NCBI RefSeq assembly: GCF_030015065.1
Contig: NZ_JAIVFN010000006.1
Location: forward strand, 18,834-82,833
Direction: 5' to 3'
Source: Xanthobacter autotrophicus
Lineage (GTDB): Bacteria; Pseudomonadota; Alphaproteobacteria; Rhizobiales; Xanthobacteraceae
DNA length: 64,000 nucleotides
Shown here: piece after piece, positions 17,446 through 26,848 of the stretch
How positions within the stretch are numbered: the first letter of the stretch is position 1
How the letters are laid out: every line of letters begins with the position of its first letter
Translations under genes and position numbers: made by a program
Notes under the pieces: generated by a model
The model's input: only the letters and a program-made list of their open reading frames with translations
Database searches by the model: none
What the model was told of the DNA's origin: nothing

Positions 17446-18486
17446 TCACGCCCTTTCCCCGTCACGCTCCAGAGCCGCAACCGCAAACCAGCCCCTGGTA
17501 TCGGTCCACACCCGCCGTTTCTGCCACCCGGCGCGACGCGCCATGGCGAGGAAGGCTTCGGCGGAGAACTTGTAGGAATTCTCCGTGTGGATGGTTTCGC
17601 CCATGCCGAAGGCGAAATGGTGGCGGTCGATGCGTACCGCCTGCTCCCTCACGCTTTCGAGATGCATCTCGATGCGGCTTTCCTCCGCATTGAAGAAGGC
17701 CCGGTGCCGGAACGCCGCCGGCTCGAAATCCGCGCCGACCTCGCGATTGATGCGGGTCAGCAGGTTGAGGTTGAAGGCGGCCGTGACGCCCTGCCGGTCG
17801 TCATAGGCCGCTTCCAGCACCGTGCGCGCCTTGGCCAGATCGAAGCCGATGACGAAGAGGGCGCCGGCACCGAGCACCTCGCCCACATGGGCGAGGAAGT
17901 CCGTTGCCGCCTCGGGCGTGAAATTGCCGATGGTGGAGCCGGGAAAGAAGCCGACCCGCCGGCCTTGCCCCAGCGGCGGCAGGCGCACCGGCTGCGTGAA
18001 GTCCGCCTCCACCGGCACCATGGCGACGGCGGGATAAGCGTCGGCAAGGCGCGCCACCGCCGCGCGCATGTGCGGGCCGGAAATGTCAATGGGCACATAG
18101 GCCGAGGGCTCGGCCATGGCATCGAGCAGCAGGCGCACCTTGATGCTCGATCCCGAGCCGAACTCCACGAGGCTCGCCTCGGGTCCCGCCAGCGCACCGA
18201 TCTCGCCGGCGCGGGCCTTGAGGATCTCCAGCTCGCAGCGCGTCGGGTAATATTCCGGCAGGCGGCAGATATGGTCGAACAGGCGCGAGCCGGCTGCGTC
18301 GTAGAAATATTTGGGCGGGAGCGCCTTCTGGGGCCGGGAGAGGCCGCAGATCACGTCGGCGCGCAAGGCGGCGACGGCGTCGTCCGCCCGGTCGCTCCCG
18401 GTGCCGGAAAGGGACGCCGCGCCTGACGCGTCGAGCAATGTCGGGACCGTTCCAGCGGCCGGCTGGGCAATAAGATGGACCGCCAT
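17446..18486 (-). CDS. egtD: L-histidine N-alpha-methyltransferase EgtD
   Basis: This 346-residue SAM-dependent enzyme trimethylates histidine to hercynine, the first step of ergothioneine synthesis. Family marks are ALPPKYFYDAAGSRLFDHI (near 51-69), the SAM site LVEFGSGSSIKVRLLLDA (near 105), FFPGSTIGNFTP (near 170) and the C-terminal EFSAEAF-like NSYKFSAEAF. The ATG overlaps the egtB stop (ATGA), so the pair is translationally coupled. The operon has egtB and egtD only. EgtE or EgtC functions, if present, must lie elsewhere. Confidence 0.93.
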   Translation of the reverse strand: MAVHLIAQPAAGTVPTLLDASGAASLSGTGSDRADDAVAALRADVICGLSRPQKALPPKYFYDAAGSRLFDHICRLPEYYPTRCELEILKARAGEIGALAGPEASLVEFGSGSSIKVRLLLDAMAEPSAYVPIDISGPHMRAAVARLADAYPAVAMVPVEADFTQPVRLPPLGQGRRVGFFPGSTIGNFTPEAATDFLAHVGEVLGAGALFVIGFDLAKARTVLEAAYDDRQGVTAAFNLNLLTRINREVGADFEPAAFRHRAFFNAEESRIEMHLESVREQAVRIDRHHFAFGMGETIHTENSYKFSAEAFLAMARRAGWQKRRVWTDTRGWFAVAALERDGERA

Positions 18487-19769
18487 CAGGCATCCTCCGC
18501 AAGTCTCAGGCCGGCGAAGGGCCAGCGCTGGTGGGGGTAGAAGAAGTTGCGATAGGTGGCCCGGACGTGCCCGTCCGGCGTGGCGCAGCAGCCGCCCCGT
18601 AGTACCATCTGCGAGGACATGAACTTGCCGTTGTATTCCCCGAGCGCCCCCGGCGCCGGCCGGTAGCCGGGATAGGCGACGTAGGGGCTCTGGGTCCATT
18701 CCCACACGTCGCCATAAAGCTGGGCGGGATGGCCGGACGACGCCCCCGCCGCCAGCGGGCGCAGCGCTCCGGATTCCAGGAAATTGCCGGAGACGGGCAC
18801 ATGGCGCGCCGCCACTTCCCACTCCGCCTCGGTGGGCAGCCGCCGCCCGGTCCAGCGGGCATAGGCATCGGCCTCGTAATAGCTCACATGGACGACGGGG
18901 GCGGCAGGATCGACCGGCCGCTGGCCGCCAAGGGTCATGGCTTCCCAGCCGGCGTCGGTCTTCTCCCAATAGAGCGGCGCGTCGTACTCGCCCGCCTTCA
19001 CCCGCGCCCAGCCGTCCGCGAGCCACAGATCGGGACGGCCATAGCCGCCATCCTCCATGAAGGCGATCCACTCGCCATTGGTCACCGCGCGGCTGGCGAG
19101 GCGAAACGGCCGCAGCAGCACCGCCTGGCGCGGCCCTTCATTGTCATAGGCGAAGCCGGTGCCCGCATGCCCGATCTCGAAGATGCCGCCGGGATAGTCG
19201 AAGAAGGACAGGTCCGGCGCGGCTCCCGCCGGGGCGCTCGCGCCGGGCCGGTAGGCCGGGCGCAGCGGGTTGGCGGCGAACAGGTTCAGGAGGTCCATCA
19301 GGATCAGCTCCTGATGCTGCTGCTCGTGGTTGATGCCGGTCTCCACCAGCGGCGCGATGGCGGAAAAGGCACCCTCCCCCGCCGTCGCGATCAGCTCGCC
19401 CATGGCCTGCGTCACCCGGGCGCGATAGGCCGCGACCTCCTCCACCGTCGGCCGGGTGATGAGGCCGCGCGCGGACCGGGCATGGCGGGCGCCGGCAGCC
19501 TCGTAATAGGAGTTGAACAGGTAGGCGAACCGGGGATGGGCGACGGTGTAGCCCGGAAGATGCGGCACCAGCAGGAACGTCTCGAAGAACCAGGAGACGT
19601 GGGCAAGGTGCCACTTGGTGGGGCTCGCGTCCGGCATGGACTGCACGGTCTGGTCCTCGGGATGGAGGTCCCGCGCCAGATCCTCGCTCAGCGCCCGCAC
19701 CCTGCGGAACCGGCCCAGCCATTCGCTGCGCGGGACGCCGTGCGCGCGCATCTCGTGATGGATCGTCAT
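18486..19769 (-). CDS. egtB: Ergothioneine sulfoxide synthase EgtB
   Basis: This 427-residue non-haem iron enzyme joins a thiol (gamma-glutamylcysteine or cysteine) to hercynine with O2. The N-terminal DinB-like domain has the iron-ligand motifs KWHLAH (His54/His57) and NHEQQHQE (His148/His152). A C-terminal formylglycine-generating-enzyme-like domain follows, with NGEWIAFMEDGGY, RLPTEAEWE and the final LRGGCCATPDGHVRATYRNFF region. The ATG at 19769 is chosen because an upstream extension to 19838 would translate part of the dispersed repeat. It is the first gene of the egtBD operon. The promoter must lie within or just after repeat copy B. Confidence 0.93.
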   Translation of the reverse strand: MTIHHEMRAHGVPRSEWLGRFRRVRALSEDLARDLHPEDQTVQSMPDASPTKWHLAHVSWFFETFLLVPHLPGYTVAHPRFAYLFNSYYEAAGARHARSARGLITRPTVEEVAAYRARVTQAMGELIATAGEGAFSAIAPLVETGINHEQQHQELILMDLLNLFAANPLRPAYRPGASAPAGAAPDLSFFDYPGGIFEIGHAGTGFAYDNEGPRQAVLLRPFRLASRAVTNGEWIAFMEDGGYGRPDLWLADGWARVKAGEYDAPLYWEKTDAGWEAMTLGGQRPVDPAAPVVHVSYYEADAYARWTGRRLPTEAEWEVAARHVPVSGNFLESGALRPLAAGASSGHPAQLYGDVWEWTQSPYVAYPGYRPAPGALGEYNGKFMSSQMVLRGGCCATPDGHVRATYRNFFYPHQRWPFAGLRLAEDA

Positions 19770-19810
19770 TTCACCTCGCCGTTGGACGGCTCGAAGGTCA
19801 GCACGCGTCC

Positions 19811-19923
19811 GCAGCGCGATCCGGGCAAACCGTACCAATCTGCCCGGTGAACCGCCCTTTAGCCCAAAGAAGGAGAACGCGTTGCCCGATCAGCTTGCAA
19901 AGCAAGCCGATCGGCGCGTGCTC
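19811..19923 (-). repeat. Dispersed two-hairpin repeat, copy B (inverted relative to copy A)
   Basis: The reverse complement of this 113-bp stretch aligns over its whole length with copy A (16982-17092). The first hairpin arms are nearly unchanged. The second hairpin reads CCGGGCA...TGCCCGG where copy A has CCGAGCA...TGCTCGG, a compensated A-T to G-C change. Short frames running through both copies encode similar peptides (MNRPL...ISL...IGACS), an artefact of the repeat. Copy B lies about 40 bp upstream of the egtB start. Confidence 0.75.
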
Positions 19924-20024
19924 CGGAGCGATAACGCCGGCGGACACGTGTTGGTTCTGCAAGCAGGTACGCGCGAGCGTGGCCGTTCGTTACGTCTGGC
20001 TGGACACGATCGCGAGAGCGGCCC

Positions 20025-20846
20025 TCACCCGGCGGCGAGCGCCACCACCGCCTCGATGGAGCGAAGGGAGGGGCTGGCTCCATGCCAGACGGCCATGGTG
20101 CGCACCTGCGGCCCGGCGATGGCGCGGGTCTCGATCTCGCCCAGCGCGCGCCAGCGCTCCACCGCCGCCTCCGGGAGCAAAGTGCGGCCGAGCCCGGCCG
20201 CCACGCAGCCGATGATGCCGTCCAGCGTGCCCAGTTCCAGCATGGGCAGGTCGCCCAGCACCTCGCGGCAGCGCTCGCGGTAGCAGCAGCCTTCGCGGAA
20301 CACGATGGCCGCGCTCTCCGGCGGCGCCCCCCTCGGCACCACCTCCACCAGCCGCTCGCTCCACAGCGGCGCGGAGGCGAAGCGATCGTCCACCACGTCC
20401 TCGGCGACGAAGATGAGGTCGAAGGCGCCGCGCCTGAGGCCCGCCATCAGCTCGCCGCTGGTGCCGCTCTTCAGGGTCAGGCGCAGGGGGGAAAGGGTGT
20501 CGCGGATGCGTTTCAGCACCGGCGGCAGGCGGACCGCCGCGGTAGTCTCCATGGTGCCGAGGCGCAGGGGCGGCCAGTCCTGCGCCGAGGCCTTCAGGCG
20601 CGCTTCCGCCTCGGTGGAGAGGCTGACGATGCGCGCGCCGTAGTCGAGGGCGAGGCTGCCGGCGGCGGTGGGCACCATGCGCCCGTCCATGCGCGCCACC
20701 AGCTTCTGGCCGAGGCGCTCCTCCAGCTTCTTGAGGCGGGTGGTGACATTGGACTGCACGCAGCCCAGCCGCTCCGCCGCGCGGGTGATGCTGCCGGTCT
20801 CGGCCACGGCCTGGAGGAACTGGATGTCGCGGATATCCATCATCAA
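20025..20846 (-). CDS. LysR-family transcriptional regulator
   Basis: This 273-residue LysR regulator has a winged HTH at about residues 5-62 (IQFLQAVAETGSITRAAERL, then CVQSNVTTRLKKLEERLGQKL). A periplasmic-binding-fold effector domain (about 92-270) includes RLGTMETTAAVRLPP and a cysteine-containing REGCCYRERC loop. It is slightly shorter than the 290-300 residue norm. ATGs at residues 1, 2 and 3 are in series. It is divergent from the nitronate monooxygenase gene with a 60-bp AT-rich intergenic region, so it probably controls that gene and itself. The inducer is unknown. Confidence 0.88.
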   Translation of the reverse strand: MMMDIRDIQFLQAVAETGSITRAAERLGCVQSNVTTRLKKLEERLGQKLVARMDGRMVPTAAGSLALDYGARIVSLSTEAEARLKASAQDWPPLRLGTMETTAAVRLPPVLKRIRDTLSPLRLTLKSGTSGELMAGLRRGAFDLIFVAEDVVDDRFASAPLWSERLVEVVPRGAPPESAAIVFREGCCYRERCREVLGDLPMLELGTLDGIIGCVAAGLGRTLLPEAAVERWRALGEIETRAIAGPQVRTMAVWHGASPSLRSIEAVVALAAG

Positions 20847-20906
20847 AAGTGAACGATAATATCATAATGTTTCAATTTCAATGAAGATAGCGCGCGCCAT
20901 AATGGG
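20847..20906. promoter_or_regulatory. Divergent promoter region of the lysR / nitronate monooxygenase pair
   Basis: This 60-bp AT-rich stretch between two divergent starts includes AACGATAATATCATAATG and ATTTCAATTTCAATGAAG runs. LysR regulators usually bind a T-N11-A box in such a spacer. No strict single box is defined by eye. Confidence 0.4.
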
Positions 20907-22073
20907 ATGAGCGAAGGACGCCCGCCCATGACCCACGTTACGCATCTTCCGGATCACCCCGCGCAGACAGCGCCCTGGCCCGACCGCCGTCTTCTCGATC
21001 TGTTCGGCATCGTGCACCCCATCCTGCTCGGGCCCATGGCGGGCGCGGGCACGCCGAAGCTCGCCATTGCGGTGGGCTGGGCGGGCGGCCTCGCCTCCCT
21101 GCCCGGCGCCATGTACCAGCTGGACGACCTGCGCGCGGCCATCAAGGAGGTGCGTGCCGGCCTCCCCGGACGGCCGCTCAACGTCAATTTCTTCTGCCAC
21201 ACCCCGCCGTCGGCCGATCCGGTGCGGATGATGCGGTGGCGGGCGCGGCTCGCGCCTTATTACGTGGAGCGGGGCCTCGACCCGCAGGCGACGCCCCCGA
21301 CTGGCGGGCGCGCGCCGTTCGACGCCGCCTTCTGTGCGCTGGTTGAGGAAGAGCGGCCGGAGGTGGTGAGCTTCCATTTCGGCCTGCCCGATCCCGCGCT
21401 GCTTGAACGGGTGAAGACGACGGGGGCGAAGGTGATCTCCAGCGCCACCACCGTCGCCGAGGCCAGATGGCTGGAAGCGCGCGGCTGCGACGCCATCATC
21501 GCCATGGGGCTGGAAGCGGGCGGGCATCGCGCCACCTTCCTCGGCGACGATGTCGCGGGTGACATGGCAGGCGACATGAGCCGGCAGGTCGGCACCTTCG
21601 CCCTCGTGCCGCAGGTGGTGGATGCGGTGCGCGTGCCGGTGATCGCCGCCGGCGGCATCGCCGACGGGCGGGGCATGGCCGCCGCCCTCACCCTCGGCGC
21701 ATCGGCGGTGCAGGTGGGCACCGCTTTCCTGTTCTGCCCGGAAGCGAAGATCCCCGCCGTCCATCGCGCCGCGCTGGAGGCGGCGGGAGACGACGGCACC
21801 GCCCTCACCAATCTCTTCACCGGCCGCCCGGCGCGCGGCGTCATGAACCGGGTGATGCGGGAGGTGGGCCCCCTCTCCGACGATGCGCCGCCCTTCCCCC
21901 TCGCCGGTGGCGCCCTCGCTCCTCTTCGGGCAGCGGCGGAAGCCGAGGGACGCGGCGACTTCACCAACCTCTGGGCCGGGCAGGCCGCGCGCCTCGCCCC
22001 CCGGCTGCCGGCGGCCGACCTGACGCGCAAGCTCGCCGTCGACGCCCTCTCCCGGCTCGGTCCTGCGGCCTGA
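20907..22073 (+). CDS. NAD(P)H-dependent flavin oxidoreductase / nitronate monooxygenase
   Basis: This 388-residue FMN-binding TIM-barrel enzyme of the 2-nitropropane dioxygenase family has the N-terminal phosphate-site motif ILLGPMAGAGTPKLAIAV. It also has VISSATTVAEA, the hallmark GLEAGGHR near residue 207, and VIAAGGIADGRG with LGASAVQVGTAFLFC. These enzymes oxidise nitronates such as propionate-3-nitronate, although some members have other roles. The start may be the ATG at 20907 or one at 20928. The divergent LysR gene suggests inducible expression. Confidence 0.87.
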   Translation: MSEGRPPMTHVTHLPDHPAQTAPWPDRRLLDLFGIVHPILLGPMAGAGTPKLAIAVGWAGGLASLPGAMYQLDDLRAAIKEVRAGLPGRPLNVNFFCHTPPSADPVRMMRWRARLAPYYVERGLDPQATPPTGGRAPFDAAFCALVEEERPEVVSFHFGLPDPALLERVKTTGAKVISSATTVAEARWLEARGCDAIIAMGLEAGGHRATFLGDDVAGDMAGDMSRQVGTFALVPQVVDAVRVPVIAAGGIADGRGMAAALTLGASAVQVGTAFLFCPEAKIPAVHRAALEAAGDDGTALTNLFTGRPARGVMNRVMREVGPLSDDAPPFPLAGGALAPLRAAAEAEGRGDFTNLWAGQAARLAPRLPAADLTRKLAVDALSRLGPAA

Positions 22074-22295
22074 ACCGGCGCAGCTCTCCGGTACGGCAGC
22101 GCCCCCCGAGGATCCGGCGCCCCGCCCGACCGCGCGGGCGCGCGCCTGGAGGGTGTGCGATCTTGGCGGTGTGCGATCTTGGCGCTTGGCGCCGGCCCTT
22201 CCGCGTGGTCATCTCCCGCAAACCATGGACGGCCGAAGCCCGGCCGGATGAAGCGTGCGGACGGGACACAGGATGCCGGGTCGAGGGAGCAGAGG

Positions 22296-24032
22296 GTGAG
22301 TGACGCCTTCCTCAAGGACGCGTTCGTCTATCTCCTCGCCGCCGGAATCCTCGTTCCGCTGTTCCACCGCGCCCGAATCGGCGCCGTGGTGGGTTTCATC
22401 GCCGCAGGCGCGCTCATCGGCCCCCATGGCCTCGGCCGGCTGGCCGACAGCCTGCCCTTTGTGAGCTTCATCACCATTTCCAGCCCGGAGCGCGCCGCCC
22501 CGTTCGGCGAGCTGGGCGTGGTGTTCCTCCTGTTTCTGCTGGGCCTTGAGTTTTCAGCCCCGCGGCTGTGGAAGCTGAGGCGCGAGGTGTTCGGCGTCGG
22601 CGCCCTCCAGGTGCTGTTCTGCGGCGTCCCCTTGGCCCTCGGCCTCGCGCTGGTGGCGGCGCCGGGGCCGGAGGTGGCCCTGGTGCTGGGCTTTTCCCTC
22701 GCCCTGTCGTCCACCGCCCTCGTCACCCAATTGCTCATCGACCAGCACCGCTCCCTCGCGCCTTTGGGCCAGCTGGTCATCGCCGTGCTGCTGTTCCAGG
22801 ACCTGATGGTGGTGCCCATCCTGCTCGCGGCGGAGTTGCTGAGCGGGCCGGCTACCGATGTGGTGACCCTCGCGGTGGGGGCGCTCGCCAAGGCCACGGG
22901 CGCGGTGGCGCTCATTCTGGTGGCAGGGCGCTTCGTGCTGGCGCCGCTGGTGGCGGTCGCCGCCTCCACCCGCTCGCGCGAGCTGATCATGGCCATCACT
23001 CTCGTGGTGGTGGTGGGCTCGGCGGCGGTGACCCATGCGGCCGGGCTGTCCAGCGCGCTCGGCGCCTTTCTCGCCGGCATGGCGCTGTCGGAAACCGCCT
23101 ATCGCCACCAGATCGAGGTGGACCTCGATCCGTTCAAGGGCCTGCTGGTGGGCGTGTTCTTCGTCACCGTGGGCATGAGCCTCGATTTCGGGGCGGTGCT
23201 GCCGCGCGCCCTGTGGGTGGTGGCGGGCGTCGCCGGGCTGATCGCGGTGAAAGCCGCATGCACCTATGGCGCCGCCCGGCTGCTGCGCGTGAGTGCGCCC
23301 GCCGCCGCCGAGGCAGCCCTGCTCCTTTCCCAGACCGGGGAGTTCGCCTTCGTGGTGCTGGGGCTGCTCGCCGCCAAGGGCGTGCTGGGCGCGCAGGACG
23401 CCGCCACCCTCGTCGCCGTGGTCAGCCTCAGCCTTGCCGCGACCCCGGTGCTCGCCCGCATCGCTGCAAGGCTCGGGCGCTCGCTGGATGCCAGGATGCA
23501 CGATACGCTCGCGCCGGTGGCCAGCACCGCGGCCGACCATGTGATCATCGCCGGATACGGCCGCGTCGGCCGCACCATCGCCGACGCGCTGGAGGAGGAA
23601 GGCGTCCCCTATGTGGCGGTGGATGCCGATCCGCGGCGGGTGGCGGAGGCGCGCGCGGCGGGGCGCCCGGTCTTCTTCGGCGATGCCGGCCGCGCCGAAA
23701 TCCTCGACCGCCTGGGCGCCGACCGCGCACTCGCCTTCGTCGTGACCATGGACGCGCCCAATGCCGCCGAACGCATGGTGACGGCGGTGCGCCAGCACTG
23801 GGCCGCAACCGCCGTGGTGGCCCGCGCCAAGGATACCGAGCATGCGCGGCGCCTCGCGGCTCTCGGCGTGGCCGGCGTCATTCCCGAGGCGGCGGAAGCC
23901 AGCCTCCAGCTCATGGCCCAGCTTCTGTCCGCCCTCGGGCTTCCCGACGAGGCGGTCTCCACCCGTACGGAGCAGGCCCGCTCGCGCATCCGCGACGACA
24001 TCGAGCGGAACGCGACCGGGGAAGGGATCTGA
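22296..24032 (+). CDS. CPA2-family K+/H+ antiporter, KefB/KefC type with TrkA-N domain
   Basis: This 578-residue monovalent cation:proton antiporter-2 starts VSDAFLKDAFVYLLAAGILV. It has about 12 helices with the family motif AGALIGPHGLG and a QTGEFAFVVLGLL segment. A cytoplasmic Rossmann domain (about 425-560) has DHVIIAGYGRVGRTIADAL and an acidic residue after the second strand (AVDADP) for nucleotide binding. The GTG at 22296 is preferred: it follows a purine-rich GAGGGAGCAGAGG, and the in-frame extension from 22155 has no similarity to the family. It is 4 bp upstream of a potassium channel gene, suggesting joint control of K+ flux. Confidence 0.88.
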   Translation: MSDAFLKDAFVYLLAAGILVPLFHRARIGAVVGFIAAGALIGPHGLGRLADSLPFVSFITISSPERAAPFGELGVVFLLFLLGLEFSAPRLWKLRREVFGVGALQVLFCGVPLALGLALVAAPGPEVALVLGFSLALSSTALVTQLLIDQHRSLAPLGQLVIAVLLFQDLMVVPILLAAELLSGPATDVVTLAVGALAKATGAVALILVAGRFVLAPLVAVAASTRSRELIMAITLVVVVGSAAVTHAAGLSSALGAFLAGMALSETAYRHQIEVDLDPFKGLLVGVFFVTVGMSLDFGAVLPRALWVVAGVAGLIAVKAACTYGAARLLRVSAPAAAEAALLLSQTGEFAFVVLGLLAAKGVLGAQDAATLVAVVSLSLAATPVLARIAARLGRSLDARMHDTLAPVASTAADHVIIAGYGRVGRTIADALEEEGVPYVAVDADPRRVAEARAAGRPVFFGDAGRAEILDRLGADRALAFVVTMDAPNAAERMVTAVRQHWAATAVVARAKDTEHARRLAALGVAGVIPEAAEASLQLMAQLLSALGLPDEAVSTRTEQARSRIRDDIERNATGEGI

Positions 24033-24036
24033 CCGC

Positions 24037-25206
24037 ATGAGCACGGAAAAGCAGCGTCCGCAAAGGCTGCGCCGCCGCCTGTTCGACATCCTGGAGCGGG
24101 ACCTGCCCGGTGACCACATTGCCGATGCGGTGCACTATTTCCTCATTGCGACGGTGCTGCTGTCCGTCACCGGCGCGGTGCTCGCCACCGTTCCCTCGCT
24201 GGCGCTGCGGGAGAAATGGTGGTTCCACTGGGGCGAGTTCACTGCCCTCGTCGCCTTCACCGTGGAATATGGCGCGCGCCTGTGGGTAGCGCCGGAACAT
24301 CCGCTGCGGCGCCAGCTGCCGCCCCTTGTGGCGCGGGCGCACTACGCGGTGACGGTGCCGGCGCTGATTGATCTCGCGGCCATCCTGCCCTGGCTGATCT
24401 CGCTCACCACCGAACTCGACGTGCACGCGCTGCTGGTGCTGCGGCTGGTGCGCTTCCTGAAGCTCGCGCGCTATTCCTCGGGCTTCAACGCGCTCTACCT
24501 CGCGGTGCGGCGCGAGCGCTACGCGCTGTTGTCCTGCTTCATCATCCTGTGCGCGGGAGTGCTGATCGCCGCCACCGCCATGTATCTCACCGAGCGCGAC
24601 GTGCAGCCGGACAAGTTCGGCTCCATCCCGGAAGCCATGTGGTGGGCCATCACCACCCTCACCACGGTGGGCTATGGCGACGTGGTGCCTGTGACCACGT
24701 CCGGCCGCGTCATCGGCGCCCTCACCATGGTGTCTGGCCTCGTCATGCTGGCGCTGCCTATCGCCATCATCGCCAGCTCGTTCTCCGAGGTGATCGCGAA
24801 GCACAATTTCGTCGTCACCTTCTCCATGATCTCGCGCCTGCCGCCATTCTCGGACCTCGACGCGCCGGTGCTCGGGGACATCCTGCCCCTGCTCAATTCC
24901 CGCAGCTTCGACCGGGGCCACCAGGTGGTGCGGCGGGGGGAGAGTACGGCGCATCTGTTCGTGGTGCTGCAAGGCCGCCTGGAGATGGAGGGCGAGACCG
25001 GCTTTCGCGCGCTGGGCCCCGGCGACGTGTTCGGCCTTCTGCCCGGCCACACCAAGGCGAGCCCGGTTCCGGTGCGGGCAGTGGTCAAGTCCAAGATCCT
25101 CGCCATCGAGGAAAACGAGCTTCACATGCTGGCGCTGCGCCATCCCGCGGTGATCGGGCGGCTGAGCGCCGCCGCGCGGGACCGGGACGCCGACGACACG
25201 GGCTGA
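24037..25206 (+). CDS. Voltage-gated potassium channel with C-terminal cyclic-nucleotide-binding-like domain
   Basis: This 389-residue six-helix K+ channel resembles MlotiK1/KvAP types. The S4-like segment LLVLRLVRFLKLARYSSGF is near 130-150. The pore helix and selectivity filter TTLTTVGYGD are near 206-215. A C-terminal cNMP-binding-like domain (about 275-385) includes GHQVVRRGESTAHLFVVLQG and GPGDVFGLLPG. The S4 arginines are fewer than in strongly voltage-sensing channels, so gating may be weakly voltage dependent. It starts 4 bp after the Kef-type antiporter stop and is surely co-transcribed. Confidence 0.88.
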   Translation: MSTEKQRPQRLRRRLFDILERDLPGDHIADAVHYFLIATVLLSVTGAVLATVPSLALREKWWFHWGEFTALVAFTVEYGARLWVAPEHPLRRQLPPLVARAHYAVTVPALIDLAAILPWLISLTTELDVHALLVLRLVRFLKLARYSSGFNALYLAVRRERYALLSCFIILCAGVLIAATAMYLTERDVQPDKFGSIPEAMWWAITTLTTVGYGDVVPVTTSGRVIGALTMVSGLVMLALPIAIIASSFSEVIAKHNFVVTFSMISRLPPFSDLDAPVLGDILPLLNSRSFDRGHQVVRRGESTAHLFVVLQGRLEMEGETGFRALGPGDVFGLLPGHTKASPVPVRAVVKSKILAIEENELHMLALRHPAVIGRLSAAARDRDADDTG

Positions 25207-25319
25207 AGCCGCCGGCGCCGGTCTTCGACCGATCCGGACCGGGCCTCGCGCGCCGGCCGGGGCGGGGATTGCCCGCGCGCCACTCTCTCCGCCCCCCGGA
25301 GCAAGGCAGCCGCCCGCGC

Positions 25320-25349
25320 AAAAAAGAAGGGGCCGCAGCGCGGCCCCTT
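25320..25349 (-). terminator. Rho-independent terminator of icd
   Basis: On the minus strand a 10-bp GC-rich stem (AAGGGGCCGC/GCGGCCCCTT) with a 3-nt loop is followed by CTTTTT. It lies about 50 bp after the icd stop. Confidence 0.85.
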
Positions 25350-25399
25350 CCGGATTCGAACGAGGGCGATGACCCCCCGCCTTGCCTCACGCGGCAAGA

Positions 25400-26614
25400 T
25401 CAGGCCGCCATGGCCTTGGTGAGGTTCTCGGAGATCTTGTCGAGGAAGCCGGTGGTGGAGAGCCACTTCTGGTCGGCGCCGACGAGGAGCGCGAGGTCCT
25501 TCGTCATGTAGCCTTCTTCCACCGTATCCACGCACACCTTCTCGAGGGTCGCGGCGAACTTGGCCAGTTCCTCGTTGCCGTCGAGCTTGGCGCGATGGGA
25601 GAGACCGCGGGTCCAGGCGAAGATGGAGGCGATGGAGTTGGTGGAGGTCTCCTTGCCCTTCTGGTGCTCGCGATAATGGCGGGTGACGGTACCGTGGGCG
25701 GCCTCGGCCTCCACGGTCTTGCCGTCCGGCGTCATCAGCACGGAGGTCATCAGGCCGAGCGAGCCGAAGCCCTGGGCCACGATGTCCGACTGCACGTCGC
25801 CGTCATAGTTCTTGCAGGCCCAGACATAGCCGCCGGACCACTTGAGGGCCGAGGCCACCATGTCGTCGATGAGACGGTGCTCGTAGGTGAGACCGCGCTT
25901 GTCGAACTCGGCCTTGAACTCGGCCTCGTACACCTCCTGGAAGATGTCCTTGAAGCGGCCGTCATAGGCCTTCAGGATGGTGTTCTTCGTGGAGAGATAG
26001 ACCGGATAATTGCGCAGCAGGCCGTAATTCAGCGAGGCGCGGGCGAATTCGCGGATCGACTCGTCGAGATTGTACATGGCCATGGCCACGCCGGCGCCCG
26101 GGAACTTGTAGACTTCCTTCTCGATCTTGGTGCCGTCCTCACCCACGAAGGAGATGGACAGCGTGCCCTTGCCCGGCACCTTGAAATCGGTGGCGCGATA
26201 CTGGTCGCCGAAGGCATGGCGGCCCACCACGATGGGCTGGGTCCAGCCCGGCACCAGGCGCGGCACGTTCTTGCAGATGATGGGCTCGCGGAAGATCACG
26301 CCGCCCAGGATGTTGCGGATGGTGCCGTTGGGCGACTTCCACATCTCCTTGAGCTTGAACTCCTCGACGCGGGCCTCGTCCGGCGTGATGGTGGCGCACT
26401 TCACGCCCACGCCGTGCTTCTTGATGGCTTCCGCAGCGGCAACCGTGACCTGATCGTTGGTGGCGTCCCGGTTCTCGACGGAGAGGTCGTAATATTCCAG
26501 GTCGATGTCGAGATAGGGGTGGATCAGCTTGTCCTTGATGTACTGCCAGATGATCCGGGTCATCTCGTCGCCGTCGAGCTCGACGACCGGATTTGCCACC
26601 TTGATCTTCGCCAT
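25400..26614 (-). CDS. icd: NADP-dependent isocitrate dehydrogenase
   Basis: This 404-residue TCA-cycle enzyme of the dimeric, eukaryote-like NADP class starts with [20 protein letters not shown]. It carries the substrate-binding Arg/Ser regions ([16 protein letters not shown]) and the metal-binding aspartates in [18 protein letters not shown]. The NADP-binding loop ([17 protein letters not shown]) is present. Length and motifs are complete. It is monocistronic, with its own terminator. The start is fixed by conserved N-terminal similarity; the frame stays open far upstream without similarity. Confidence 0.97.
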   Translation of the reverse strand: MAKIKVANPVVELDGDEMTRIIWQYIKDKLIHPYLDIDLEYYDLSVENRDATNDQVTVAAAEAIKKHGVGVKCATITPDEARVEEFKLKEMWKSPNGTIRNILGGVIFREPIICKNVPRLVPGWTQPIVVGRHAFGDQYRATDFKVPGKGTLSISFVGEDGTKIEKEVYKFPGAGVAMAMYNLDESIREFARASLNYGLLRNYPVYLSTKNTILKAYDGRFKDIFQEVYEAEFKAEFDKRGLTYEHRLIDDMVASALKWSGGYVWACKNYDGDVQSDIVAQGFGSLGLMTSVLMTPDGKTVEAEAAHGTVTRHYREHQKGKETSTNSIASIFAWTRGLSHRAKLDGNEELAKFAATLEKVCVDTVEEGYMTKDLALLVGADQKWLSTTGFLDKISENLTKAMAA

Positions 26615-26848
26615 GGGACGGCCTTTCACGACTGCTCTGCGAGCCTTATGGAAAGAGGAGAAGGGCCGCCGACGCTGGCGTGCCGGCAATCCTTCAGCGC
26701 CGCCGCTATAGCATTGGCGTGGCGCAGTGCAACAGCCGCAAACCCGTGGTTTTGCGTGAGATGATTTCTCACGATGCGCGATGCCCGTTCCCCAAGGTCT
26801 CGACTTCCCCGCCCGCCTCGTGGCAGACAGCGCGAAACGGGAGACGAC

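Noticed and set aside
16861..20215. Two short frames with similar MNRPL...ISL...IGACS starts (16861-17058 minus, 19847-20215 plus)
   Set aside because: The similarity comes from the inverted repeat copies A and B, not from a gene family.
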